A stretch of DNA of 50,083 bases from Prosthecobacter debontii (GTDB lineage: Bacteria > Verrucomicrobiota > Verrucomicrobiia > Verrucomicrobiales > Akkermansiaceae). Positions 1 to 7,305 of the stretch are shown piece by piece. Both the position numbers and the translations under genes were made by a program. Below the pieces are notes generated by a model. That model did no database searches. It saw only the letters and a list, made by a program, of their open reading frames with translations, and was not told where the DNA came from. The stretch lies in contig CAMAXN010000016.1 in assembly GCA_945862245.1 (NCBI GenBank), positions 1-50,083 on the forward strand, written 5' to 3'. The number at the start of each line of letters is the position of its first letter. Positions within the stretch are counted from its first letter, which is position 1.

Positions 1-80
1 TTCGCGGTTTCCGAAAGCAAGCCGCTGCCGACGACCACCGGATAAGAGCGGTCGGCAAGGGCGACGTGGACGGTGGGCAT
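1..80 (-). CDS. aroB: 3-dehydroquinate synthase, N-terminal fragment
   Basis: Only the first 26 codons are in the window; the gene runs off the left edge. The reverse strand from the ATG at 78-80 reads MPTVHVALADRSYPVVVG and continues SGLLSETA. This matches the usual start of AroB, a short beta strand followed by the R-S-Y-P-(I/V)-x-I/V-G-x-G-L segment. AroB is the NAD- and divalent-metal-dependent cytosolic enzyme that converts DAHP to 3-dehydroquinate in the shikimate pathway. The cofactor and active-site regions lie outside the window, so the call rests on the N-terminus alone. No clear Shine-Dalgarno sequence precedes the ATG. Confidence 0.72.
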   Translation of the reverse strand, partial: MPTVHVALADRSYPVVVGSGLLSETA

Positions 81-186
81 GGGCGAAGACTTGATTTCCG
101 GCTCGGAAACATCAAGGAAGAAGGAGCGGGCGTCGTCGCCCCGCAAAATCATGCCACCATCCGCTCCTCACGCGCACCGACGACCT

Positions 187-366
187 GTCCTCCGTAGCTC
201 GGAGAGCGAAGGGGGAAGCCGGAAACCTACCATGCCCTTGGCGGGCTGCGACGGGAGAGGATGGTGTGGCGGAGTCTCTCCCTTGCCCGTAAATGCATGC
301 GCGCTATGTCCGGGGGTTCCCGTTTCACTCCACCCCCGGCTACTCTCGGGCCGTCCCTGCCGGGAC
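187..366. repeat. Palindromic intergenic repeat block
   Basis: The 390 bases between aroB and the toxin-antitoxin pair hold no convincing gene but several short palindromes. CCGGGGGT (310-317) pairs with ACCCCCGG (332-339) across a 14-base loop. GTCCC (353-357) pairs with GGGAC (362-366). A GC-rich stretch at about 190-220 contains CTCGGAGAG. The make-up resembles the REP-like repeats that I associate with Verrucomicrobia intergenic DNA; that family assignment is from memory and not checked. The overlapping short ORFs on both strands have no recognisable domains and are treated as chance. Confidence 0.45.
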
Positions 367-469
367 TCAAAAGATTCGCACGTTCGACTTTCTCCCTAGC
401 TGGATGGCTCTGCTCTACGTTGTGCAGAAAATTCCTTGTGACGTGTTTCATTCGTGATACATTTCTGCC

Positions 470-727
470 GTGCCCCAAACCGCAGTTATTCACGCCAGAA
501 TTGATCCAGCAACGAAGGCAGCTACCGAACGCATACTCGAAACCATCGGATTGACACCGACGGAGGCCATTCGTTTGCTTTATCGGCAGATTGCCATGCG
601 CGGAGAGTTTCCTATCGAATTGAGAACCCCAAATGCCGCCACTGCGAAGGTGCTCACCGAAGTGGATCGTGGAGAAGACGTGGAGACGTTTGATACAGTC
701 GAAGACCTTTACGCATCTTGGGACTGA
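470..727 (+). CDS. RelB/DinJ-family antitoxin
   Basis: An 85-residue protein. It starts with the strand-forming segment TAVIHARIDPATKAATERIL and the phrase LTPTEAIRLLYRQIA, the ribbon-helix-helix pattern of RelB/DinJ antitoxins. The C-terminal half (about 45-85) is acidic and likely wraps the toxin. As a family, these proteins neutralise a RelE-fold RNase and autorepress their own operon. The start is a GTG at 470 with no Shine-Dalgarno site; a weak TGATAC just upstream could serve as a -10 and leave the message leaderless. The TGA stop (725-727) shares one base with the ATG of the next gene, so the two are translationally coupled. Confidence 0.82.
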   Translation: MPQTAVIHARIDPATKAATERILETIGLTPTEAIRLLYRQIAMRGEFPIELRTPNAATAKVLTEVDRGEDVETFDTVEDLYASWD

Positions 728-990
728 TGAGAATTGTTCAGCCCAGTTCTTTTCGGAAGGACATTAAGAAGCAAAAGAAGCGCGACAAAGACTTGGGCAA
801 ACTCAAGGTCGTTGTGGATTTACTTATTGCCGGAGAGGATTTACCAGATCGCTTTGTCGATCATGCGCTCAACGGAAAGTGGTCAGGATGGCGTGATTGC
901 CACATAGAACCAGACTGGATATTGATCTACAAGATTTCACCGGACACCTTGACCCTCGGCAGAACAGGTAGTCATTCAGACCTTTTCTAA
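727..990 (+). CDS. YafQ-like RelE-superfamily toxin (mRNA interferase)
   Basis: An 87-residue basic protein, of usual YafQ length. The diagnostic order is seen: FRKDIKKQKKR near the N-terminus, DHALNGKWSGWRDCHI in the middle, DWILIYKI, then the terminal RTGSHSDLF. In YafQ the late histidine of that final motif is catalytic, and it is present here. The family cleaves mRNA on the ribosome and is held inactive by the DinJ partner encoded immediately upstream. The ATG at 727 is preferred over the upstream TTG because it overlaps the antitoxin stop and begins the conserved MRIV strand. The toxin appears intact. Confidence 0.85.
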   Translation: MRIVQPSSFRKDIKKQKKRDKDLGKLKVVVDLLIAGEDLPDRFVDHALNGKWSGWRDCHIEPDWILIYKISPDTLTLGRTGSHSDLF

Positions 991-1285
991 TGAAATAAAG
1001 AAGCGGAACAATAAAAGGTGCTGCAAATGAGTGAGTAACAACGAACCCATTCGACTGCGTCCTTAGTTGAAACAAGACGGTATCAATGGAAATCCGCCGC
1101 GCACTGAAATCGGGTTTGGATGGTTGCCGGGTTTCTTTTCCCGCTTTCACCCGAAGTCCGGCGTTGGGAAGATTGGGAAGAATCCGTAGCCCGGAACGCC
1201 TTGTCCAATAGCGCATGGAGGCAAGCTTTGATTCGCCGAAGGAAAGCGGTTGCAGGATAGGCTGGGGGCGACGTAGCCTTGGGGC
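991..1285. other. Intergenic region, nothing supported
   Basis: This stretch between the toxin and the dehydrogenase operon must carry the promoter of the E1 alpha gene. I see no convincing -35/-10 pair, no T-tailed hairpin and no ORF with recognisable content on either strand. The antisense ORF crossing 869-1216 runs through the toxin gene and looks like chance. Confidence 0.5.
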
Positions 1286-2314
1286 GTGCTGAGAACGGAA
1301 GAGAACGCCTACGCCACCGCTGTTTCCCCTGAGGGGGATTTCCTGAGAAGCACCTTCCGCGCGATGCTGCGGGCGCGGATTTTGGAAAACAAGCTATCCA
1401 GTCTTTATAAAGCGGGGAAAATCGTCGGCGGCGTTTATCTTGGAAAAGGGCAGGAGGCGATCAGCGCGACGCTCGGTGCCTCGCTGATTCAGGGAAAAGA
1501 TTGTTTCGCGCCGCTGATCCGGGATCAGGCCGGGCGGACGGCTTTTGGTGAACCTTTGATCGACTGCACCCGCACTTATCTAGGTTCCGTAAAGGGGCCG
1601 ATGAGAGGGCGTGATGGAAATATTCACCGCGGCCGTCCCGAGATGGGGATGCCGGCGATGATTTCTCATCTCGGTGCGCAGGTTCCGCTGATCGCGGGCA
1701 TGCTTTTCGCGAAGCGGCTGAAAGGAACTCTCGACGGATGCGTCGGCGCGACCTCGGTGGGCGATGGGGCGACCTCGACGGGTGCTTTCCATGAGGGGCT
1801 GAATATGGCGGCGGTGGAGAAACTGCCGATGGTGGTGGTGGTGGCGAATAATCAATTCGCCTATTCGACGCCGAACGCCCGGCAGTTCGCTTGTGCGGAT
1901 CTGGTGGAGCGGGCAGCGGGGTATGGGATCGGTGGATTTTCAGTGGACGGCACGGATCTGATCGCTTGTGCCTCGGTGGTTAGCGAGGCAGTGCGGCGGG
2001 CGAGAGCGGGTGGCGGGCCGCAGATGGTGGTGGCGCATTTACTGCGACTCGGTGGACACGGCGAGCATGATGATGGCTCCTACGTGCCGGATTCCGCGAA
2101 GCATGATCACTATGGAAGGGATTGCATCGAGGTGGCGATGCGGCAACTCGTGGAGGGCGGTTTCTCGACGACGGAAGAAATCACGGCCTGGCAGGAAGAG
2201 GCATCGGAGGAGGTGCAAAGGGCGGTGGCCCAAGCGCAACAAGAACCCGCGCCCGATCCGTATCGCGAGGATTGGTCGGCCTTATCAACCCGTTTCCCCC
2301 TGAGCGCACAGTGA
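1286..2314 (+). CDS. pdhA: 2-oxoacid (pyruvate-type) dehydrogenase E1 component, alpha subunit
   Basis: A 342-residue thiamine-diphosphate-dependent E1 alpha subunit. The TPP motif runs from GDGATSTGAFHE (159-170) to the NN at 188-189. The IVGGVYLGKGQEAIS segment near 46-60 and the phosphorylation-loop-like HGEHDDGSYV segment are also typical. With E1 beta it decarboxylates a 2-oxoacid and transfers the acyl group to E2 lipoate. Sequence alone does not separate pyruvate from acetoin or branched-chain substrates; pyruvate is preferred because the operon also carries an NADH sensor (Rex). The start is a GTG at 1286; a later in-frame ATG at 1363 would remove conserved helix FLRSTFRAML. The stop overlaps the next start by four bases (GTGA). 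Confidence 0.85.
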   Translation: MLRTEENAYATAVSPEGDFLRSTFRAMLRARILENKLSSLYKAGKIVGGVYLGKGQEAISATLGASLIQGKDCFAPLIRDQAGRTAFGEPLIDCTRTYLGSVKGPMRGRDGNIHRGRPEMGMPAMISHLGAQVPLIAGMLFAKRLKGTLDGCVGATSVGDGATSTGAFHEGLNMAAVEKLPMVVVVANNQFAYSTPNARQFACADLVERAAGYGIGGFSVDGTDLIACASVVSEAVRRARAGGGPQMVVAHLLRLGGHGEHDDGSYVPDSAKHDHYGRDCIEVAMRQLVEGGFSTTEEITAWQEEASEEVQRAVAQAQQEPAPDPYREDWSALSTRFPLSAQ

Positions 2315-3279
2315 GCGGAGTCACCTACATTGATGCGATCCGCGAGGCGCAGGAAACCCTGCTGCGGGAGGATCCGCGCGTGTTCCTCTACGGCCAGGAC
2401 ATCTCGAATTTCGGTGGCGCGTTCAAGGCCACGAAAGGGCTGGCCGAGGCGTTTCCCAATCGAGTGTTCGACAGCCCCATTTCCGAGGACGCGATGATTG
2501 GCTTGGCGGTGGGCGCGGCGATCGAAGGGATGCGGCCCATCATCGAGATGCAGTTCGCGGATTTCTCGTCGATCGCGTTCAACCAGATCGTGAATCAGGC
2601 AGCGACGCACTTTTACCGCACAGGCATGCCGATCCCGATCACGGTGCGCCTGCCTTCCGGTGGCACGCCGGGTTCCGGCCCTTTTCATAGTCAGAGCATG
2701 GAGGGGATCTACGCGCAGTATCCGGGCTTGGTGGTGGTGACGCCGGCGACCGTTTCCGACGCGTATCACATGCTGGTGGATTCGGTGAAACTCGATGACC
2801 CGGTGATCTACTGCGAGCACAAGTTCCTCTACCGTTGGCTCAAGGCGAAGTCGATCAACGGCGACGGACTACCTATCGGCCAAGCGCGGATCGCGAGGCC
2901 GGGCAAGCACGCAACGGTCGTGACCTATAGCGCGATGGTTCATGAAGCCGTGCGCGCGGCAGATCGATTGCAGGCGGATGGTTGGGAAATCGAGGTCGTG
3001 GACCTGCGTTCAGTGAAACCTCTGGATCTCGATACCATACTCGCTTCGGTGGCGCGGACGGGGCGTTTGCTCGCGCTGGGCGAGGCGTTCCCATGGGGAG
3101 GGGTGACGGCGGAGATTGTCGCGAAAGTCACGGAGGAAGGATTCCATCTGTTAGATGCGCCGCCGCAACGGCTCAATGCCCGCGACACTCCCGTCCCCTA
3201 TCATCCCAAGCTCTGGGCCGCGCACCGCCCGACCCCGGAATCGATTTGCGAAGCGCTCCGAAAACTCCTTTCTTTCTAA
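2311..3279 (+). CDS. pdhB: 2-oxoacid (pyruvate-type) dehydrogenase E1 component, beta subunit
   Basis: A 322-residue E1 beta subunit starting at the GTG that overlaps the alpha stop. The segments VTYIDAIREAQETLLREDP, FLYGQDISNFGGAFKATKGL, DSPISEDAMIGLAVGAAIEG and RPIIEMQFADFSSIAFNQI follow the order of transketolase-like pyrimidine-binding domains. The C-terminal transketolase domain follows, with the segment ATVVTYSAMVHEAV. In E1 beta the glutamate of the SEDAMIG motif activates thiamine diphosphate. A longer in-frame ORF extends far upstream inside the alpha gene, but its sequence is unlike any E1 beta. The reading frame is intact and the length is normal for the family. Confidence 0.87.
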   Translation: MSGVTYIDAIREAQETLLREDPRVFLYGQDISNFGGAFKATKGLAEAFPNRVFDSPISEDAMIGLAVGAAIEGMRPIIEMQFADFSSIAFNQIVNQAATHFYRTGMPIPITVRLPSGGTPGSGPFHSQSMEGIYAQYPGLVVVTPATVSDAYHMLVDSVKLDDPVIYCEHKFLYRWLKAKSINGDGLPIGQARIARPGKHATVVTYSAMVHEAVRAADRLQADGWEIEVVDLRSVKPLDLDTILASVARTGRLLALGEAFPWGGVTAEIVAKVTEEGFHLLDAPPQRLNARDTPVPYHPKLWAAHRPTPESICEALRKLLSF

Positions 3280-3289
3280 CAAAACGACC

Positions 3290-4522
3290 ATGCCGACCGT
3301 CCCCATCTTGATGCCACAGCTCGGAGAATCCATCGCCGAGGCCACCGTGATCCGACTCGGCATCGCCGTGGGTGATGCGGTGCGCACGGATCAGGAAATC
3401 ATCGAGGTAGAGACGAATAAGGCAGTGATGGGCGTAACCACGCTGTGCGACGGCATCGTCTCCGAAATCAAGGCGGTGGAGGGAGTTTCGTATTCGGTGG
3501 GTTCGCTGCTCGGTTTGTTGGAAGTGACCGAGGAGGAGGTCACGCGCACCGGTGTGGACACCATCGAAAGCATCGATGCGAAAAAGCTCGCCGAGCAAGA
3601 GCAGAAGCCTGCCGGAGAGGAGAACCTTCACTTCGCGCTCGACGGCGATTCGTACGAGGAAAATCCCAGCATCATCCCCAGCGTGAAAGGCCTGCCAGTG
3701 CCGACCGGGGTGATGGGTGCTCACTATATTTCTCCGAGGATGCGCGCGCGGATGGACGATATGGGGCTGCGAGAAGCAGATATTTCCGCTATTGTCGGCA
3801 CGGGTGCGGGGGGGCGTGTTACGGTCGAGGACTTGGAAAGATTTTTGGATTACTTGGAAGAGTGGCCCAGCGTCGCTGCCTCGCCGATGCGCATGGCGGT
3901 GGCTGATGCCATGCGGCGGAGCTGGACGCGCCCGCTGGCAACCGTCGGCCTGCCGTTGATGTTAGATCGCGTGCTTGACCATCGCCGCGAGCAATCGCCG
4001 AAGCCCGGCCTTACCCTTTATCTGCTCCGCGCCTTCGCTCTAGCTCTAACAGAACAACCGATGACCGCGGGATATCTGATCGGAGAAAAAGTCGTGCACC
4101 CACGTTCCTTTGACATCGGCGTGGCGGTGCAAGTGGAGGATGGAGTGGTTGTTCCGACCGTTCGCGAGGTGGATCGGAAATCGCTGAGCGAACTGATTGC
4201 CGAGTATGACGATCTTGTGGATCGCGCCCGCCGCCGCCGCCTTACTGAAAACGACTCCAAGGGCGGTATCGCCACGGTGACAAATTTCGGAACTTTTGGT
4301 CTCACCACGGGAACCCCGATTCCATTGCCTAATGAAACTCTCATTCTCGGCCTCGGCGCGGGGCGCAAATCCCCGGTGTGGAGCGATCAGGTAGAGGCAT
4401 TCATACCCGTCACGGAGGCACAATTATTACTGACCTTTGACCATCGCGTGGTCGATGGTGGTGGGGCGGGATTGCTCCTTCATCGCGTTGCCGAGCTATT
4501 GCAGCATCCGGAAAAACTTTAA
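3290..4522 (+). CDS. pdhC: Dihydrolipoyl acyltransferase (E2) of the 2-oxoacid dehydrogenase complex
   Basis: A 410-residue E2. One lipoyl domain (about 1-80) carries the lipoylated lysine K44 in EVETNKAVMG. A peripheral-subunit-binding domain (about 145-188) begins ISPRMRARMDDMGL. The acyltransferase core follows and ends with the catalytic DHRVVDG (384-390; H385, D389). It accepts the acyl group from E1 and passes it to CoA. The ATG at 3290 lies 10 bases after the beta stop and starts the canonical MPQLGES-type lipoyl strand; the in-frame ORF extension upstream is not conserved. No lipoamide dehydrogenase (E3) gene is present, so E3 must be encoded elsewhere. The linkers are short compared with multi-lipoyl proteobacterial E2 proteins. 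Confidence 0.88.
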   Translation: MPTVPILMPQLGESIAEATVIRLGIAVGDAVRTDQEIIEVETNKAVMGVTTLCDGIVSEIKAVEGVSYSVGSLLGLLEVTEEEVTRTGVDTIESIDAKKLAEQEQKPAGEENLHFALDGDSYEENPSIIPSVKGLPVPTGVMGAHYISPRMRARMDDMGLREADISAIVGTGAGGRVTVEDLERFLDYLEEWPSVAASPMRMAVADAMRRSWTRPLATVGLPLMLDRVLDHRREQSPKPGLTLYLLRAFALALTEQPMTAGYLIGEKVVHPRSFDIGVAVQVEDGVVVPTVREVDRKSLSELIAEYDDLVDRARRRRLTENDSKGGIATVTNFGTFGLTTGTPIPLPNETLILGLGAGRKSPVWSDQVEAFIPVTEAQLLLTFDHRVVDGGGAGLLLHRVAELLQHPEKL

Positions 4523-4565
4523 ACTGCATACCATTTTGGAAGAGGAATCGGAGAAGAACGAAAGG

Positions 4566-5177
4566 GTGGACATACCCAAAAAAGCGGTCTACCGACTTTC
4601 CATATATCATCGTTGCCTTCAGAAGCTCAGCGTAAACTGTCAGGAAACGGTTAGCTCGGAAATTCTAGCGAAAGCAGCCGGTGTGAAGCCCGCACAATTA
4701 CGGAAAGATCTCGGATACTTTGGCCAGTTCGGCACCCGCGGATTAGGTTATCCGGTAGAAGGGTTGATCTCCACCATCCGCGAAGCCCTTGGCCGCGAGC
4801 AGTTGCAGCCTGTTATTCTTGTTGGCGCAGGCAACCTCGGCTCCGCGCTCTTGCGCTACAAAGGCTTCCTCAAAGAGGGCTTCGAGGTCATCGCCGCGTT
4901 CGATGCTCGCCCAAAAGACGCGCGGGCGCGGGAGCTGAAAATACCCGTCCACCATTCCTCCGAGCTTAAACCGTTCATCACTGCAAACGGGGTAAAAATC
5001 GCCATCCTATGTGTCCCGGTTGGCTCCGCTCAGGAAGTGGTTAATCTTCTCATCACATGCGGAATACAGGGCATCTTGAATTTCTCGCCTATCATACTTG
5101 ATGTGCCGGTAGAGGTCACCGTGAATAATGTAGATCTCGCCCTGGAGCTGGAGCATCTCGGTTATTTCATTCAATGA
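4566..5177 (+). CDS. rex: Redox-sensing transcriptional repressor Rex
   Basis: A 203-residue Rex. The N-terminal winged helix contains SSEILAKAAGVKPAQLRKDL and then GYFGQFGTRGLGY. The Rossmann domain has the dinucleotide motif GAGNLGSAL (87-95), and the C-terminus holds the domain-swapped helix VNNVDLALELEHL. Rex binds its operator when the NAD+/NADH ratio is high and releases it on NADH binding. I chose the GTG at 4566 because it gives the family-typical start MDIPKKAVYRLSIY; a TTG at 4536 would add ten poorly conserved residues. It lies 43 bases after the E2 gene on the same strand, so it may be co-transcribed with the NADH-producing complex, which makes physiological sense. Confidence 0.9.
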   Translation: MDIPKKAVYRLSIYHRCLQKLSVNCQETVSSEILAKAAGVKPAQLRKDLGYFGQFGTRGLGYPVEGLISTIREALGREQLQPVILVGAGNLGSALLRYKGFLKEGFEVIAAFDARPKDARARELKIPVHHSSELKPFITANGVKIAILCVPVGSAQEVVNLLITCGIQGILNFSPIILDVPVEVTVNNVDLALELEHLGYFIQ

Positions 5178-5183
5178 GCGACA

Positions 5184-5201
5184 CGGTGAAATTTTTCATA
5201 A
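5184..5201. promoter_or_regulatory. Putative Rex operator
   Basis: The 18 bases CGGTGAAATTTTTCATAA match the known Rex operator pattern TTGTGAA-N4-TTCACAA at 15 of 18 positions when compared with TTGTGAAATTTTTCACAA. The site sits 7 bases after the rex stop codon. The match is seen in the sequence; binding is inferred. No clear gene starts downstream on the plus strand. Confidence 0.6.
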
Positions 5202-5572
5202 GGAAATTCTATTTAGCCAACAAAACGATTCGCTAGGTCGCCACGGCAGGTTTTTGACGACGTTGGCGGAAAAAACTTTCCATCCCATTGCTGAGGATAC
5301 CGTCTTCAATTACCTGCCCTGATCACCGCCCTAATCAGAGAAACAAAATCATGGAAACGCGAACGTGGCCCCGCAAGCCAAGAACTTTCTGCCGTTTTCA
5401 ATTCAAAATTGCGCTACTGACGGATGCCTTCTTCAGTAAACTGGTGCTCCTTGGTCGTTTTCGGCCAGCTTGGTTCAGGGTTTCTGAACGCTCATCTCAG
5501 CAATCTAACACAATTCCCGAACCGCTGGGAACGGTTTTCCTGAATGCGGAGCAGTGAGCCGAATAGATTCAC
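5202..5572. other. Intergenic region after rex, no supported gene
   Basis: About 370 bases without a recognisable gene. A plus-strand 89-codon ORF (5288-5557) has no family resemblance and no Shine-Dalgarno site. A TTGACG at 5254-5259 could be a -35 element, but no good -10 follows at 16-18 bases. An untranslated RNA under the Rex-type site is possible but unsupported. Confidence 0.4.
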
Positions 5573-5740
5573 CTAGTTGCGCACCTTAGCAAGCGCTACG
5601 ATGTTGGCGCGGCGCGGTGCGGCTTTCGCGGCTTCCTCGCCAACGCGCTTGAGGAGCGCAATCAGGGAGGCAGTGATAAAATACTCTTTGAGAAGGGCTT
5701 CGTGTCTGTCTCCGTCCTTTGTTTTGCAGGCTATTTTCAT
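5573..5740 (-). CDS. Small hypothetical protein (55 aa)
   Basis: A 56-codon reverse-strand ORF from the ATG at 5738-5740 to the TAG at 5573-5575. The peptide starts MKIACKTKDGDRHEALLKEY. It is amphipathic and basic, with an alanine/lysine-rich second half ending in ANIVALAKVRN. Codon choice is typical of the GC-rich genes around it (GAG, AAG, CTC, GCG). I do not recognise a family. There is no strong Shine-Dalgarno site, and the upstream DNA is AT-rich. It overlaps an antisense plus-strand ORF whose composition is poor. Confidence 0.45.
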   Translation of the reverse strand: MKIACKTKDGDRHEALLKEYFITASLIALLKRVGEEAAKAAPRRANIVALAKVRN

Positions 5741-5810
5741 GGGATTTATTTTTTATTTAGCGAAACAAATTCCGCTTAATTGTAGTGTAAGAGCGACAAA
5801 GCCCACACAT

Positions 5811-6116
5811 TTATTCCAAAATTATTTCGTTTCCTAGTAATTCACATTCACCGGTGAATTCTCGCCCAGATTTCCGGTAAGCACGTACTTGAGCGATTTC
5901 CTGCCACCAGAAAAATCGAGCGTAACCTTGGAGGTACCGAACGCCAACACGATTATCAGCAAACTGCCGCAGTCGATCCTCATCCACGCTAAGGCAGACA
6001 TACCCTTCTTGGCGGCAGCTTGAATTGAAAACAACGGCGTGATGGCGGGGGCCTTCCGTCACATAAATGAACCAGAAAGACGCGCTAGGGCAAAACCGGA
6101 AAATCTCGCCATTCAC
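5811..6116 (-). CDS. Possible hypothetical protein (101 aa)
   Basis: A reverse-strand ORF from a GTG at 6116 with a plausible codon pattern (runs such as GTG-GAT-GAG-GAT-CGA-CTG-CGG-CAG) but no recognised family. The protein is unusually rich in aromatic residues and cysteine (FWFIY, RFFWWQE). A second reverse-strand frame (5834-6034) is also open, so the true frame is uncertain and the region may be a decayed gene. It lies just upstream of an AT-rich heptad repeat and is transcribed away from gmk. Confidence 0.3.
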   Translation of the reverse strand: MNGEIFRFCPSASFWFIYVTEGPRHHAVVFNSSCRQEGYVCLSVDEDRLRQFADNRVGVRYLQGYARFFWWQEIAQVRAYRKSGREFTGECELLGNEIILE

Positions 6117-6129
6117 ACGGTTTATCCAT

Positions 6130-6165
6130 CTTCCTTAAATTTTGAATTTTGAATTTTGAATTTTC
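6130..6165 (+). repeat. AT-rich heptad repeat, copy R1 (CTTCCTT-type)
   Basis: Starts CTTCCTTAAA and continues as three tandem TTTTGAA heptads ending TTTTC. It shares its layout (CTTCCTT, then 7-base A/T units, then a TTTC end) with the repeats at 8455, 8512, 29584, 47021, 48086 and 48511. It lies 17 bases before the gmk start. Confidence 0.7.
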
Positions 6166-6182
6166 GATTCAGTCTAGGTGGC

Positions 6183-6782
6183 ATGGCGCAGCGCAAAGGG
6201 ATATTGCTGGTAGTCTCCGGGCCTTCGGGTTCAGGGAAAACTACGCTTTGTAGGCGCTTGGCGGATGAGGGAGAGGCGTGCTACTCTGTCTCCTGTACCA
6301 CCCGCCCCGCCCGCCCCGGCGAGATCACTGGACGCGATTACCATTTCCTCTCCCGCGAGGAATTCATCGCCAAACGCGACGCCGGAGAATTCCTCGAAAG
6401 CGCCGAAGTCCACGGCAATCTTTACGGCACGCTCAAAACCGAAGTCATCGGCCCGCTGGGAAATAGTACCGACATCGTGATGGATCTCGATGTTCAGGGC
6501 GCAGCCCAGGTGCGTGCCTGCACAGATGCGGAGATCCGCCTCGCTGCCGTCGATCTCTTCGTAATGCCTCGCAACGAGGAAGAGCTTCTCGCCCGCCTCT
6601 CCGGCCGCGGCACCGATAGCGAGGAAGTCATCGCCCTGCGCATGAAAAATGCCCTCGGGGAAATTAGCCACTGGCCGGAATACACCTACCGCCTCCTCTC
6701 CGGCGACCGCGAGGAGGACTACTCCCACTTCAAGTCCCTCGTCATCGCCGAGCGCATGCGCGTCTGCCGCCTAAGGCTTTGA
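6183..6782 (+). CDS. gmk: Guanylate kinase
   Basis: A 199-residue guanylate kinase that phosphorylates GMP to GDP in the cytosol. The P-loop GPSGSGKT lies at 13-20. The GMP-binding part follows with SCTTRPARPGEITGRDYHFL, and later GEFLESAEVHGNLYGT. VMDLDVQGAAQVR is the family Walker-B-like strand. The ATG at 6183 is preceded by TAGGTG at about 6 bases, a usable Shine-Dalgarno; the longer in-frame ORF upstream begins inside the heptad repeat. The last 12 bases overlap the 3' end of the convergent lipoprotein gene, so transcripts would be antisense there. Length is slightly short, with a compact C-terminus. Confidence 0.9.
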   Translation: MAQRKGILLVVSGPSGSGKTTLCRRLADEGEACYSVSCTTRPARPGEITGRDYHFLSREEFIAKRDAGEFLESAEVHGNLYGTLKTEVIGPLGNSTDIVMDLDVQGAAQVRACTDAEIRLAAVDLFVMPRNEEELLARLSGRGTDSEEVIALRMKNALGEISHWPEYTYRLLSGDREEDYSHFKSLVIAERMRVCRLRL

Positions 6783-7301
6783 TACTTGGATGACTTTTGC
6801 ATTCACTACGAGATTCTCCGCCGTCGAGCTTTGATCCACCGTACCGCTTACGGTGACGGCGCTGAGTTCCTTGAGGCCTTTCACTCCTTTGAGGCCACCG
6901 CTTAGGACTTTGCCTTTCGCATCGACGATCTGGATGGAGGCGATCCCTTCGCGCTTCGCTTCTTTGGAATCACAGCAGGCATCCCATGGAGTTTCACATT
7001 CGTCGCCGGGCATCACGTTGCAGGGAGTGAGTTTTTCGCGGTCGCCGAGGAGAAAGGAGGCGCGGCCATCGACGAAAACTTTTCCGCGGCCCATGATGAG
7101 ACCGTGGATGACGATTTCGTCTCCAGGTTTCGCATCGGTGCGGGCTAGGTGGATCGCTTGCGGATCGGCGATGGGTTGGTCGGTGAAATGGGCATCGAAC
7201 GCGGCGGCGGACGGGGCGTTTTCGATGGCGGCGGTGCTTTCCTTTTTTTCGCAGGAAGCGAGAGCGAGGACGGCGATGGCGAGCAGGTATTTGGTTTTCA
7301 T
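6771..7301 (-). CDS. Cysteine-containing lipoprotein of unknown function
   Basis: A 176-residue lipoprotein. The signal peptide MKTKYLLAIAVLALASC ends in a lipobox (LASC), so mature Cys17 would be lipidated. The mature part carries two beta-rich segments (GDEIVIHGLIMGRGKVFVDG; later VTVSGTVDQ...LVVNAKVIQV) that suggest an OB-like fold. Between them is a cysteine cluster, PCNVMPGDECETPWDACC, that could bind metal or form disulfides. I know no family for it. It is the last gene of a minus-strand export operon, 4 bases after the permease stop, so it is probably an outer or inner membrane accessory. It overlaps gmk by 12 bases in convergent orientation. Confidence 0.72.
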   Translation of the reverse strand: MKTKYLLAIAVLALASCEKKESTAAIENAPSAAAFDAHFTDQPIADPQAIHLARTDAKPGDEIVIHGLIMGRGKVFVDGRASFLLGDREKLTPCNVMPGDECETPWDACCDSKEAKREGIASIQIVDAKGKVLSGGLKGVKGLKELSAVTVSGTVDQSSTAENLVVNAKVIQVSKP

Positions 7302-7305
7302 AGTA

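Noticed and set aside
436..453. TTGTGA...TCA match to a Rex operator before the antitoxin gene
   Set aside because: Only about 11-12 of 18 positions match and the dyad is poor, unlike the site at 5184.
2110..2820. 236-codon ORF antisense to the E1 genes
   Set aside because: Spans the E1 alpha/beta junction on the wrong strand; histidine/arginine-rich shadow.
5834..6034. 66-codon reverse-strand ORF in a second frame (MFSIQAAAKKG...)
   Set aside because: Overlaps the 101-codon frame at 5811-6116 and has no recognised content; at most one of the two can be real.
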